Shown here: positions 1-10,639 of the stretch, one piece after another | Layout of the letters: every line of letters begins with the position of its first letter | How positions within the stretch are numbered: position 1 is the first letter of the stretch | DNA from: Chromera velia | Lineage: Eukaryota > Sar > Chromeraceae | Reading direction: 5' to 3' | Length of the DNA stretch: 47,500 nucleotides | Assembly: GCA_018398765.1 (NCBI GenBank) | Contig: JAHBMJ010000253.1 | Coordinates: 1 to 47,500, forward strand | The notes under the pieces: generated by a model | The model's database searches: none | Told to the model about the DNA's origin: nothing | What the model saw: the letters and a program-made list of their open reading frames with translations, nothing else | Position numbers and translations under genes: made by a program

Positions 1-2340
1 GACCCTCTCTCTGTACATCTTTCTTCTTTACAGACAGAGAAGGGCAGGACCCTCTCTCTGTACATCTTTCTTCTTTGCAGACAGAGAAGGGCAGAGACCC
101 CTCTCTTTGTGCAGCTTCATTCTTTGCAGACAGAGAAGGCAGGACCCCTCTCTCGGTACATCTTTCTGCTTTGTAGACAGAGAAGGGCAGGACCCATCTC
201 TCTGTACATCTTCTTCTTTGCAGACAGAGAAGGGCAGAGACCCCTCTCTCTGTACATCTTTATTCTTTGCAGTCAGAGAAGGGCAGGACCCTCTCTCTGT
301 ACATCTTTCTTCTTTGCAGACAGAGAAGGGCAGGACCCTCTCTCTGTACATCTTTCGTCTGTGCAGACAGAGAAGGGCAGAGACCCCTCTCTCTGTACAT
401 CCTTCTTCTTTGTAGACAGAGAAGGGCAGAGACCCCTCTCTTTGTGCAACTTCATTCTTTGCAGACAGAGAAGGGCAGAGATCCCTCTCTCTGTACATCT
501 TTATTCTTTGCAGACAAACAAGGGCAGGACCCCTCTCTCTGTACATCTCTCTTCTTTGCAGACAGAGAAAGGCAGAGACCTCTCTCTCACTAAATCCTTC
601 TTCTGTGCAGACAGAGAAGGGCAGAGACCCCTCTCTCTGTGCATCCTCAGTCTTTGCAGACAAAGGGGCAGAGACCCCTCTTTCTCTGCATCTTCTTATT
701 CTTCGTAGACAGAGAAGGGTAGAAATCCCTCTTTCTGTGTATCTTTTCATTCTTTGTACAGACAGAGAAGGACGAAGACGCCTCTCTCTGTGCATCCTCA
801 TTCTTTGCAGACAGAGAAGGGCAGAGAACCCTCTTTCCGTGCATCTTTTCATTCTTTACAGACAGAGATCGAAGGCCAAAGATCCCTCTCTCTGCTCACC
901 TTTATTTTTTGCAGCCAGACAAAAGCAGAGATCCCGCTCTCTGCGCATCTTTTCATTCTTTGCAGACAAAGAAGGGTGAACACCCCTCTCTCTGTGCATC
1001 CTCAGTCTTTGTAGACAAAGGGGCAGAGACCCTTCTTTCTCTGCATCTTCTTATTCTTCGTAGACAGAGAAAGGCAGAGACCCCTCTCTCTGTGCATCCT
1101 CAGTCTTTGCAGACAACCCCTCTTTCTCTGTATCTTCTTATTCTTCGTAGACAGAGAAGGGCAGAAATCCTTCTTTCTGTGTATCTTTTCATTCTTTGCG
1201 CAGACAGAGAAGGATGAAGACGCCTCTCTCTGTACATCTTCTTCTTTGCAGACAGAGACGGGCAGAGACCCCTCTCTCTGTACATCTTTCTTCTTTGTAG
1301 ACGGAAAAGGGCAGGACCCTCTCTCTGTACATCCTTTTTCTTTGCAGACAGAGAAGCGCAGGACCCATCCCTCTGTACATCTTCATTCTTTGCAGACAGA
1401 GAAGGGCAGGACCCCTCTCTCTGTACATCTTCCTTCTTTGCAGACAGGGAAGGGCAGGACCCCACTCTCTGTACATCTTTCTTCTTTGCAGACAAAGAAG
1501 GGCAGAGACCCCTCTCTCTGTGCATTTTTCTTCTTTGCAGACAGAGAAGGGCAGGACCCCTCTCTCTGTGCATCTTTCTTCTTTGTAGACAGAGAAGGGC
1601 AGAACACCTCTCTCTGTACATCTTTCTTCTTTACAGACAGAGAAGGGCAGGACCCTTCTCTCTGTACATCACATCCTTCTTCTTTGCAGACAGAGAAGGG
1701 CAGAGACACCTCTCTCTGTCCATGCTTCTTCTTTATAGACAGAGAAGGGCAGAGACACCTCTCTCTGTACATCTTCCTTCTTTGCAGACAGAGAAGGCCA
1801 AAGATCTCTCTCTCTATACATCTTTCTTCTTTGGAGATAGAGAAGGGCAGAGACCCCTCTCTCTATACATTTTTTTTCCTTGCAGACAGAGAAGAGCAGG
1901 ACCATCTCTCTATACATCTTTCTTCTTTGCAGACAGAGAAGGGCAGGGACCCCTCTCTCTGTACATCTTTCTTCTTTGCAGACAGAGAAGGGCAGGACCC
2001 TCTCTCTGTACATCTTTATTCTTTGCAGACAGAGAAGGGCAGGACTCCTCTCTCTGTACATCTTTCTTCTTTGCAGACAGAGAAGGGCAGGACCCTCTCT
2101 CTGTACATCTTCATTTGCAGACAGAGAAGGGCAGGACCTCTCTCTCTGTACATCTTTCTTCTTTGCAGACAGAGAAGGGCACAGATTGCTGTCTCTCTCT
2201 GTACATCTCTCCATTCTGGCAGACAGAGAAGGGCGAGACCCCTGTCTCTGGGCCGTCGCATCGTTTGCGGAGTTAAAAGGCAGCTGCTGCTGTGTCCAGG
2301 CATCCTTTGCAGATAGAGAAAGGCAACGTCTCATAGCGTA
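1..2340. repeat. Minisatellite array, 47-51 bp unit, with acceptor-like core
   Basis: About 45 tandem, imperfect units. A unit consists of a CCCTCTCTCTGTACATC block, a pyrimidine run TTTCTTCTTTGCAG, and ACAGAGAAGGGCAG. Unit length shifts between 47, 48 and 50-51 bp through small changes at the GGCAG(AGA)CCC(C)T joint. Units decay after about 2180 and the last recognisable one ends near 2340. The array begins at base 1, so it continues outside the window. Long open frames occur on both strands and in several frames, as expected of a repeat whose length is often a multiple of three and which lacks stop words. I treat these as by-products, not genes. Every unit resembles a 3' splice site. Confidence 0.95.
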
Positions 2341-2720
2341 TGCTCTTTCGATGCATCTTTAAAAGGCAGAGGGGATGTTATGGCTCTCCCTGTACCAATT
2401 GATCCGTTGCAGACCTGATGGCAGACACGGATCCGGCATGTTCTTCTGTATAGTCAGTAGATCACCATTGAAATAGGACCTCAAAGTTGATCAAAGAGGC
2501 AGTGTCCAAAGCAAAAAAAGATGACATAAATTTATTGGCAGCAATAAATTGTTGCATCTTTAAGCACATGCAGTTGCTGTATTATAGAATGTTTCAGCTC
2601 TATCTGATCTGTTCTAAGACATGAACCAGTAATGGCAAATCATAAACATAAATGTTTATTGATTAACCAAACTACGTATTACTGTTTCTTGTCTTTTCAG
2701 ACTGGGGACCCGTCTCAGAC
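2341..2720. other. Spacer without recognised gene
   Basis: Moderately AT-rich single-copy-looking DNA between the minisatellite and the direct-repeat element. I see no open frame with protein-like composition, no RNA gene and no clear repeat, apart from the short words ACTGGGGACC and ACTGGGGG at 2701-2726, which partly repeat the start of the following element. Confidence 0.5.
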
Positions 2721-3593
2721 TGGGGGCTGCTAGATGCCTCGGGCGCGCGCCTAATGTTGCGTAAGCAAGCGAAACAGCTATACGGCATTAGGCGAAATGC
2801 GCCCCTTTGATACGGCTTAACGGAGTTACCCTTCGTTAAGACGTAAATCTAGTCGTGTCTACGGGTCCCACAGTCTAAACTAGGAGCGATCGGCATTTTC
2901 GCGAAGAAGTTTGAATGGAAGGCAAAGCCTAGCTTGCGGGGTGAAGCCGGGCGTTCAAACGACAGAAATTATGATCCGACGGGAAATATAGTTCTGGCCC
3001 CGGCGTGGCCTTTACGGCACTAACGTGCCGAGCCGGGAACGTTAAATCCATCCCGCGCGGGTGAGAAAAAATAGTGGTCGCGGTTTTATCCGCCACACGC
3101 TCAGAAACGCTCAAAAAAATGCATGAGTCAGAAAAGATATGTTGAGTAGTTGAAGAGGAATCAAACGAAGGAGAAAAGACGATAGTCCGTTCTGACAGTT
3201 CCGTCGAACAAACCGGAACCCACCCTCCCACCGCTTTAGACAGTGCTTCTCCAATCCGTCGCCTTAGCTGTAAAGCCGATCGACTACTCGGGTAGTGAAC
3301 TCAGTTTACTGGGGAAAGACTATTTTGTACTGGTTTTTCGGGGTGAACGGGGGGGGAAGATTGTCGATGAGGGATCTAATCATATGCGGAATAGTGGGGG
3401 ACCGCTAGATCCCTTGGGCGCGCGCCTAATGTTGCGTAAGCAAGCGAAACAGCTATACGGCATTAGGCGAAATGCGCCCCTTTGATACGGCTTAACGGAG
3501 TTACCCTTCATTAAGACGTAAATCTAGTCGTGTCTACGGGTTCCACAGTCTAAACTAGGAGCGATCGGCATTTTCGCGAAGAAGTTTGAATGG
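2721..3593. mobile_element. Terminal-direct-repeat element (TRIM-like candidate)
   Basis: Two copies of a roughly 198 bp sequence, 2721-2918 and 3395-3593, lie in the same orientation and flank about 476 bp of unrelated DNA. After the first 25 bases they are almost identical; I see only a few substitutions, such as CTTCGTTAAG against CTTCATTAAG. Each copy carries an inverted repeat CGCCTAATG ... CATTAGGCG, a potential hairpin. The layout recalls a small non-autonomous LTR element, but I find no convincing primer-binding site, no clean target duplication and no coding capacity in the middle, so a local segmental duplication is equally possible. The region is CpG-rich compared with its surroundings. 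Confidence 0.55.
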
Positions 3594-3983
3594 CACCGCC
3601 GCACAAAAGGGGCGGCGCGCCCGAGGAGACGGCCCTTAATTGACGTCACAAATCGCGCCGCCCGTTTCGGCGCATGAAACGAATTGAAACGACAATCGAC
3701 CAGCAGACTGGCAGCAGTGACAGTTCGGCGTTGCTCTTGTCTAGTCCGACCAAACGCTTTCTGCTCGCTGTTTGTTTGTACTCTGACTCCTTGTGTGAGC
3801 TTTTCGGTGAAACTGATCCAACTGTCGTCTGGGTGCCTGACTTTCTTTCCCTTGTTGAAGGAGACTGCGGAGACGGCAGAGTTGTCTGGTTTGCGTTAGT
3901 TATCTTTCGGCAGGGTTTGTGCACCTTCGTTCCGTACAGTTGAAGGGCGGTTCAAGTTCAGAGACTGTGAGTGAATAGAGAAG
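3594..3983 (+). promoter_or_regulatory. CpG-rich upstream region of the SDR gene
   Basis: This 390 bp stretch lies between the direct-repeat element and the SDR start codon. It opens with GC-rich DNA containing self-complementary GCCGC/GCGGC words around 3597-3620 and becomes balanced toward the gene. It should contain the promoter and 5' leader. I see no TATA box and cannot place the transcription start. Open frames here on both strands lack protein-like features. Confidence 0.35.
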
Positions 3984-4763
3984 ATGCAGAGCTGCAAGAA
4001 GATTGTTGGCCTTGTCAGTGGGGGGGCTTCGGGTCTTGGGGCGGCGAGTGTGCGCCGTCTCGTGGAGAACGGGGCCCGGTGTGTGATAGCGGACCTGCCC
4101 TCTAGCCCTGGGAAGGCCTTGGCAAAGGAGCTGAACGCGTCTGCAGGAAGAGAGGCTGTGCGCTTTTGTCCGACAGATGTGACAAAGGAGGAGGAGGTGA
4201 AAGGCGCAATTGGGCACGCGGATGAGTGGGGAGGGGTGAACTTGGCTCTGTCTTGTGCCGGGATTGCGCTTGCCATCAAGACCTTGGGGAAGAAGGGAGT
4301 GCATCCTTTGGACAAATTCGAAAAGACAATTGATGTGAATCTGATTGGAACTTTTAACGTCGCCAGACTGTCAGCAGAGAGAATGAGCCAGAATGAGGCA
4401 GACGAAGAGGGACAGAGAGGGGTGATTGTGAACACAGCGAGTGTTGCAGCCTTTGAGGGGCAGATAGGCCAGGCCGCCTACTCAGCCTCTAAGGGGGGTG
4501 TTGTGGGAATGACGCTTCCCATGGCAAGAGACCTGGCACCTCTCGGCATTCGTGTGTGCTCGATTGCCCCTGGGCTCTTTCTGACCCCCCTGTTGATTGC
4601 ACTCCCCGAGAAGGTCAGGGAGGACCTCGGAAGAACTGTGCCGAACCCCGCGAGACTAGGGAGGCCCGAGGAGTTTGCGTCTCTGGTTGAGACCATCGCA
4701 CTCAATCCATACCTGAACGGGGAGACGATTCGGCTCGATGCGGCCCTCAGAATGCAGCCGTGA
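3984..4763 (+). CDS. Short-chain dehydrogenase/reductase, HSD17B10-like
   Basis: Intronless 259-residue protein, about the size of human 3-hydroxyacyl-CoA dehydrogenase type 2 (HSD17B10), with family features in order. The nucleotide-binding glycine motif GGASGLG is at 13-19, an acidic D37 ends the second strand (typical of NAD preference), and D65 precedes helix C. N119 lies in [10 protein letters not shown], the catalytic serine is S153, and Y166-x3-K170 is in YSASK. The C-terminal LDAALRMQP closely matches the end of HSD17B10-type enzymes. The expected reaction is NAD-dependent oxidation of 3-hydroxyacyl-CoA or a related alcohol in mitochondrial beta-oxidation or branched-chain amino-acid breakdown; the substrate is inferred from family only. 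No cleavable targeting peptide is evident, as in HSD17B10. The ATG at 3984 places the Rossmann strand at the normal distance from the N-terminus. It is complete, in a gene-poor neighbourhood. Confidence 0.93.
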   Translation: MQSCKKIVGLVSGGASGLGAASVRRLVENGARCVIADLPSSPGKALAKELNASAGREAVRFCPTDVTKEEEVKGAIGHADEWGGVNLALSCAGIALAIKTLGKKGVHPLDKFEKTIDVNLIGTFNVARLSAERMSQNEADEEGQRGVIVNTASVAAFEGQIGQAAYSASKGGVVGMTLPMARDLAPLGIRVCSIAPGLFLTPLLIALPEKVREDLGRTVPNPARLGRPEEFASLVETIALNPYLNGETIRLDAALRMQP

Positions 4764-4803
4764 CGATCGAGGGAAGACGGGGAAGGAAAACTGAATTCCA
4801 GTG

Positions 4804-4809
4804 AATAAA
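4804..4809 (+). terminator. Possible polyadenylation hexamer after the SDR gene
   Basis: AATAAA lies about 40 bases after the SDR stop codon, where a canonical poly(A) signal would be expected. Whether this organism uses AATAAA is not known from the sequence alone. Confidence 0.4.
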
Positions 4810-4849
4810 GGGGCAAGAGATGGAGCAACAGATGCATGGGGGATATAGA

Positions 4850-6530
4850 AAGGGGAGAGAAGATGAAAGAGCCCGCCGAGAGGCGCGCACACACAGAGAG
4901 AGAGAGACACGGAGAGCACAAACGCGGCCGCAGAATTCATGCGGGACAGAAGTCACGAGGGTCGGCCGTTCGGTCAGAGAAGCCGGGAGACAGCTTACAA
5001 AACAAAAAAACAATCACACATGCTTTTGCACGTGCAATAATCTCATGCATTCAATATGAGCTGAGATTGAGGTCTATAGTATAAGCTAGAGTATGATCGA
5101 AGTAGGAACTTCTCTTGAACTAGGCTACTAGTAGTAGTAGTAGGCTTCGAAACTTGAAAGCCTCAGTGCATATCAATCCAAACTATACTTTAACTTAAAT
5201 TCTAAGCTAATAAATATGATGTAACATGAATAAAGCTTAAAATTGCTTTAAATTTGTAACTCTGCTGTTATATCAATAGGGCTTGGAAAAGGTGCACCTC
5301 AGAAAAGGTGCAAACCAAATGCACCTGTTTTGTACCAGATGCACCTGATGCACCTGTTTTGCACCTGATTGAATAGAATTGGATCAAAAGTGTCAGCGTC
5401 ATGGCCATGCAACGCGCCGCGGCCCCGCCCCTGTGGCTTCCCGCGGCCCCAAACGCGCGTGTTGCCGGGCCGCGGTATGCGGAACAAATCTAATCAGCCA
5501 ATTTTTGAGAAAAATTTAAAATCAGCTACATGCATACAGAGGTCACTGAAAGTACGTTCGACAACGCATACGCTGCAAGAAATCCTAGATGAAATCAAGT
5601 CCATTGGAGTATGAGTACCTCTTCTCTTTGCAGCATGAGAACTGTTTTATGGGCTGCCTTATATAACAGAAACGACTGCATATACACGTATAGCAACATA
5701 TAGCAACGCGGAGCGGATAAGCGTAAAAAGACCAGAACAACAGGTTTGAGTTAAGAAGCTGAGTAAGCAGACTGAGTCTGTTTGCATAGTAATCGTACAA
5801 TACCAAACAGTTTGCCAGGAGGAAACAGCTTCCTCGACCTTAATTTATTAGCAATCCGAGGATGAATACCAACACAGTGCTGTATGCAGATTCTTTTTCA
5901 TATGATGAAGAGAAGCAGAAATGGCACACACATGGAAACACGCATACGCAAAGGTACGTTAACACTCTCCCTCTCGGTTGTAGATAAAAACTTTTGAAAC
6001 CTGGTGCCAGGTGCTCTTTACGATTGGCGGGCTCGATCTATCTTAGTCAGTAAGAGTGCAATTGGTTTGATCATTCGATTTGTTGCTTTACCTTAGAGAG
6101 TGGAACCATTCATCACTTTCGTCTACTGATGGCTCATCAAGTTTGCATGCTCATACACATACAGATCTGTATTTGCCTTTCTGTCATGCTACGGCTTCTT
6201 GTTGCGTTTGGTACTTCAAGAGGGTTTGAAGTCCATCTGTAGAGGGAATTGCAGCTTTCCTAGGGGCGTTCACCCCTTTGTTCACGAGTCGTCAGTCATA
6301 CCGGTCCTGTATACTGATCACTGCAGTTAATCATTTTTTAATTTTACAAACCGGGGTCCTATCCAAATAGACGGCTTCAAACAAATGCCAGCAAACAAAA
6401 GAGGAGTTGTTGAAGAGTAGGGAGAGCCTTCTTTTAGATCTAAAGACGGAGAAACTACTTGTACTAGCCGCGTAGATCTTTGCAGGTGGCTTAGGAGGAT
6501 ATAAAAAGACAAGCTAGTCTGGATAGACAT
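4850..6530. other. Gene-poor spacer with a short GC-rich island
   Basis: Mostly AT-rich DNA with a (AGT)n run near 5127-5142. A GC-rich island at 5404-5476, rich in CGCGG words, sits inside the AT-rich sequence and looks out of place. Short open frames on both strands lack recognisable domains. I see no gene with confidence. Confidence 0.4.
5290..5370. repeat. Cluster of GCACCT / AGGTGC words (copy 1)
   Basis: Within about 80 bp the hexamer GCACCT or its complement appears at least seven times, several as GCACCTGTTTTG(C/T)ACC or GCACCTGATG. A second cluster with the same wording is at 7466-7563. This is not a simple tandem repeat, because spacing and linkers vary. Confidence 0.7.
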
Positions 6531-6531
6531 C

Positions 6532-6762
6532 ATGAATCAAGCCTGGTCAGTCAAAAGAAGAGGGTCTGAGGTTAGGAATCGTACCTGTCCGACTCTGTTC
6601 ATATTTCTCTTATTCTTCAAAGCCAAACCTAGAGCCAACCCCAAATCAAAAGCCAAAGCTAAAACCTCCCCTCCATCCCAACCAGCCTGCATCAAACCAG
6701 AGGAGTTTCTAGGGAAGAAAGATGACATACTGAGGTCGACTTTCAAGTTGGACTTCGAGTGA
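6532..6762 (+). CDS. Small ORF of unknown function (weak)
   Basis: A 76-codon open frame from an ATG. The middle is basic with repeated K-A-K/P-K-S-K words (about residues 36-47), followed by the more protein-like end PACIKPEEFLGKKDDILRS. I recognise no domain. A possible acceptor, CTTCAAAG, precedes the basic stretch, so it might be an exon instead of a complete gene. A TATATAA word follows at about 6897 but has no obvious gene after it. The case for coding rests on composition alone. Confidence 0.22.
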   Translation: MNQAWSVKRRGSEVRNRTCPTLFIFLLFFKAKPRANPKSKAKAKTSPPSQPACIKPEEFLGKKDDILRSTFKLDFE

Positions 6763-7465
6763 AACAAAGTCTGCAAGGAGCCTGCTCTCTCCTCTTCTTT
6801 CTCCTCTTTTTCTTTCTCTTTTTCCTCTTTTTTGTCCTCCGTTATCATTTTGTGTGGGGGGGTGAGCTAGGGGGTGAGTGAAGAAGAGTGCTAGGGTATA
6901 TAACGGGGTTGGGCTCTGAGCCTTGAGATCAGGCCCTCACTCATCCTCACTTGCCCTTGCTCAAAGGAAAAATGCAAATAAAAAAAAGCCTTCTTTTATT
7001 TCATTCTTTCTTCTTCTTTTTTTTTCCATGAAAACACACCATTTGTGGTTGCTTTCTTCATGAGTTTGCTCCAAAGGGGCATGCATGCAGTTTGAAGGTT
7101 TTATGGACCGTAGGGACAGAACTGGACTACAGTGCAGCACGCAAATGGCACCAAACATATTCAAACACTATAAGCATGCAAAAAAGGCATTGGAGAGGTG
7201 AAAAACGTTGCTTAAGTTGAGAAAAGAGACCTAGAAAGAGACCGAAGTCATGAGACAGTCAGAGATATAGAGTTTTTAATTATAATATTTTTTATTTTTG
7301 CTTTTTATCGCCTTTTCACTGATATTTCTAGCAACATTTAAACTTGTTTTGCATAGTAAAAACTAGTGTGGCAAATCTATATCATAAAAAGCTTTTAGAC
7401 TTTGAATGAGGTGCTTTTTAGCCGTTAGAAACACTAGAAATTAACCCTAGAAACATAGTTTTCAT
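6763..7465. other. AT-rich spacer
   Basis: Pyrimidine-rich tract at 6783-6845 (TTCTCCTC-type), then AT-rich DNA. Short frames are present, but none has protein-like composition. No RNA gene or repeat with a partner in this window was seen. Confidence 0.4.
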
Positions 7466-7563
7466 AGGGTAAACGGTGCACCTTATTTTGCACCTGTTTT
7501 ACACCTGATTCAAGGTGTAAACCTGTTTTTACACCAGTACCAGCACCTTATGCACCTTTTTTC
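7466..7563. repeat. Cluster of GCACCT / ACACCT words (copy 2)
   Basis: Second cluster of the motif seen at 5290-5370: GCACCTTATTTTGCACCTGTTTT, then ACACCTGATT, AAGGTGTAAA, ACACCAGTACCAGCACC and GCACC before a T run. The shared phrases CACCTGTTTT and CACCTGATT show that the two clusters are related. Confidence 0.7.
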
Positions 7564-7746
7564 AGCCTTATATAATATTAATTATATATTGGAGTCTAAC
7601 TAATTCCATTAAACTTAATTAAACTATAACTTCAACTATTATATATAAAAGGATAACAACTAGGACTAGAATTAACATAAAAACTAAAAACTAGCCAAAA
7701 ACCTGCAAAAAAAGAAGTATAACTTGAATTATAGCTAGCCCGTACG

Positions 7747-9047
7747 CAGATAGTAAGACCGCTTTACCGGACCTAGAGCTTTAAATTCCTGGGTCGCGCA
7801 AGGTATTAATCAGCTCTATCGCATGCAATCCAATCTGTCAATCTCATCTAGTGAATCAGAGTATCAACATGTTCTTCTGTTTATCTTTGTGCTTGCCTCT
7901 AGATCTGATAGTCCTTAGACTCTGAATGATGGCCGAGACCCCGGTGCTCTTCTATATTCTTTTTATGTCTGTTTAGCATCAACAGTACTGGTATACAATA
8001 TGGTACCAGGCCTGGTTGTTCGATCCATTCTTTTTTTTCAAGCAGCCTCACCAGATTCGTTCATGTGAGCCTCTAGGCCATGCCCTTCTGCTCTCCATTT
8101 CTGACAATGCTAGCCACTGCCTCAACGCATATTGGCATCCAAATTACTGGAAAAGATCCATTAGATAAATTGGTAGGCTGCGGCGTCATCCAGACACCTG
8201 AAAAATTGAGAGGAAGAAGTAGATGCCGAACGACATGTAGGGCGTTAATGTTGGATGTTGGAAGGACCAGGTAGCAAAATAATCAAAGAAGGCCCTGGGA
8301 AAGCCGATGAGAGGCCGTTTGTGATCTAGATGGCGGTCGCCGAAGTAGGAGAGGTTGATGGCGTGACGCAAAAAGTCCCTCCCAGAGTGTAAAGAGGAGC
8401 TCCCCACACTGGTTAAATATTTTGAAGTGCAAAAGGAAAGAAAACTGAAGTATAACCAAGAGAGACGGCACGACTGAGAAAAAAGATATACTGTGCGTCT
8501 GTACGTAGTATGTCTGTAGTTTGCAAAAAAATCGCGCCAAGAAGGGAGAAACCATGGAGAGGCTTCTTTTAGGGTAAAAGTAAAGAACAGATTGTTGCGG
8601 GTGAAAAGCTGAAACAGACTCTCATTTAAGTGTATATGTCAAACAGACTGGTGAATAATCTAGTGAATAATACTGTTAATTAAATAAATTGAAGTGGTGT
8701 TTTGAGCGTGAAACTTGAAGTCTAATTAAGCTTAGGTCTAAGCAAGGGTCTAAGCTAAATTTTGAATTAAGTATATCAGTGTGTTGTATACCAGTATTGT
8801 TGATGCTAAACAGATATAAGGAGGGTATAGAGGTGCACCCGGGTTAGAGACTCTCGGCCGTCATTCAGAGTCCAAGGACTGTCAGATCTAGACTCTAGAG
8901 GTAAACACAAAGACAGACAAAAGAATATGTTGATACTCTGATTCACTGGATAAGATTGACAGATTGGATTGTATGCGATAGAGCTGATTAATGCTTTGTG
9001 CAGCCCTGAAAAGCTCTAGGTCCGGCAAAGTGGTCTTGCTATCTGGC
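7747..9047. mobile_element. Foldback element with inverted arms of about 255 bp
   Basis: The left arm at 7747-7999 starts CAGATAGTAAGACCGCTTTA and runs inward through GACTCTGAATGATGGCCGAGA and GCATCAACAGTACTGGTATAC. The right arm at 8784-9047 is its reverse complement, ending AAGTGGTCTTGCTATCTG. The arms differ by scattered substitutions and small indels, so the insertion is not brand new. The roughly 785 bp centre has no protein-like open frame, so the element is non-autonomous. I could not define a target-site duplication. Transcripts from either strand could form a very long hairpin. Confidence 0.85.
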
Positions 9048-9339
9048 AGTGCGTGCAGGCCAGCCATCGGTGTGATGCTCTAGGTGATGCTAGACGGCGG
9101 CACACGTATACAACACAAATACCTTTTCTCTTTTCTTCTTTTTCCTTGAGTGACTTGTATTTGATTTGCATATGGAAGCAAGAGGGGCAACGTATGTGAT
9201 GGAGATGAATGTGAAAAGGCAGAAAAACACTCACTGACAGGGTGCTAAGCCTTGGAAGAGAAAAAATTAGTGGAAGTTTTTTGAATATATTATCGATCAT
9301 TTCAAACAAATGCGATCTCGAGTCATGCTCTGTCCTAGG

Positions 9340-9628
9340 TGTGATCTGTAAAGTTTAAAAGTGAAATAAAATTTAAAGTCTAGTTTGAGTCTGTAGACTC
9401 TAAAGTATAACTTTTGAAACACACTTTAATTTTTTTTTAACAAACATTAAAAAATGTTTTAAAAGGCTCAACAATCCTAAACAAAAACCTCAATCAACAA
9501 TCTTAAATAGGACATCAATGTGTTCAAGCTTTTTATTCTTAAAGTTTTAAAACCAAAAAAGTTTTAAAGTTTAAAGTCTGTGGTCACACCTTATTATAAA
9601 AATAACTTTAGTAACTTTACAGATCACA
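9340..9628. mobile_element. Small MITE with TIR TGTGATCTGTAAAGTT
   Basis: TGTGATCTGTAAAGTT at 9340-9355 is matched by its exact reverse complement AACTTTACAGATCACA at 9613-9628. The roughly 257 bp between them is AT-rich and non-coding, with many CTAAAGT and TTTAAAG words. Size and structure fit a MITE. The flanks CCTAGG and TCTATAGG are similar but give no clear target duplication. Confidence 0.7.
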
Positions 9629-9880
9629 TCTATAGGCTCTGTCAGATGTAGTCAGATATGATATTACATTATAAATTTAATGTAATTAAGGTTGAGTTTA
9701 TTGTAAAATATCGTATCACCATATCATATCATATTATCGATTAATTTACACTGTAATACTATTTATCATACATATTGTGCAGCATATACTTTTATGTATT
9801 TAATTTTAAAAATAAAAAAATTAATGCTTATAATAGTTAAAAGTTTTGTCCTATATTTCATAACTTGAATTACACTGCGT

Positions 9881-10638
9881 TGTTAGGAGTAACCAACTTT
9901 GTTTGGTTACTTAGGCGGCCTAACCATTTTTGTGGTTAGGGTAATTATGTAGAGTCATATTGATTACCATTGTTTTGGTAACCAAAACAGTAGTAATCGT
10001 TCTTTCCAAATAGCCAAACTAATGAGTAAATTTGGTATAAAAACTAGTGCAAAAGATAAATTTAGTGCAAAGTTCTCTTATATCCATAAATATATGTCTA
10101 ATTTAAGTAGATCAATTTAATGGACACTGCATTGGAGAACACCATAAAAAAAGCTTTTAAAAATGAATATATGAAATAAAACGGGCGGTATAAGGCGGTT
10201 AAAGTCATTAAATCATGGTCGCACCGCGGCTTGACGTGTTTGCTAAAGACTTAGAACTAGGCGCCGGTAAGCGCCGGCTAGAGAAAAAAAAAAAAGAAAA
10301 AAAATAAGCGATTTGAGGAGATCTTTTTTTTTTTCTTTTTTTTTTTTTATTATTTTTCAACTCTGAACAACACTTAGCAACAGTTGTGCAACACATAAAT
10401 AACACTTGTACAACACTTGAACAACAGTTGTTTGACTGATATAAAAAAAAAAAAGAAAAAAAGTAAACGGTTTTGAGGGATCATTTTTTTTTTTTTTCTC
10501 TAACCGGCGCCTAGACCTAGAATGGCCAGATTACGATGGTAGCGGTAGTTCCCTCAGACCCTCCCAGTTACCAAATTATGGTACCAATTTGATGGTAATT
10601 AAAGGCTTTCTGAAAAAGGCCGGTAGTTACTCCTAACA
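9881..10638. mobile_element. TIR element, family GTTAGGAGTAAC (copy 1), host of a nested MITE
   Basis: TGTTAGGAGTAAC at 9881-9893 and its exact reverse complement GTTACTCCTAACA at 10626-10638 bound 758 bp. Internal words such as GGTAACC, GGTTAC, TTACCA and GGCGGCCTAACC recur in the other copies (14794-16613 and, more distantly, 26461-27482). A separate MITE (10257-10514) has inserted inside it. No coding capacity is visible. No convincing target duplication was found at the outer ends. Confidence 0.65.
10257..10514 (+). mobile_element. hAT-like MITE, copy A, with 8 bp target duplication
   Basis: Terminal inverted repeats CTAGGCGCCGG ... CCGGCGCCTAG, each followed inward by TAGAGAAAA-type and long A/T runs. 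The core reads CAACACTTAGCAACAGTTGTG and ACAACACTTGAACAACAG. It is flanked by ACTTAGAA (10249-10256) and ACCTAGAA (10515-10522), an 8 bp duplication with one mismatch. Eight-base duplications are typical of the hAT superfamily; the family assignment rests on that and on size only. It sits inside the element at 9881-10638. Confidence 0.8.
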
Positions 10639-10639
10639 G

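Noticed and set aside
1..2340. Long open frames on both strands (up to about 350 codons) in the tandem array
   Set aside because: They are translations of a repeat without stop words, open in several frames and on both strands. There is no non-repeat protein portion.
1..2340. CRISPR-like array
   Set aside because: Units are contiguous and vary throughout. There are no conserved repeats alternating with unique spacers, and the sequence is eukaryotic.
8080..8555. Open frames inside the foldback element as a transposase
   Set aside because: Short, overlapping on both strands, and without catalytic-motif or domain features.
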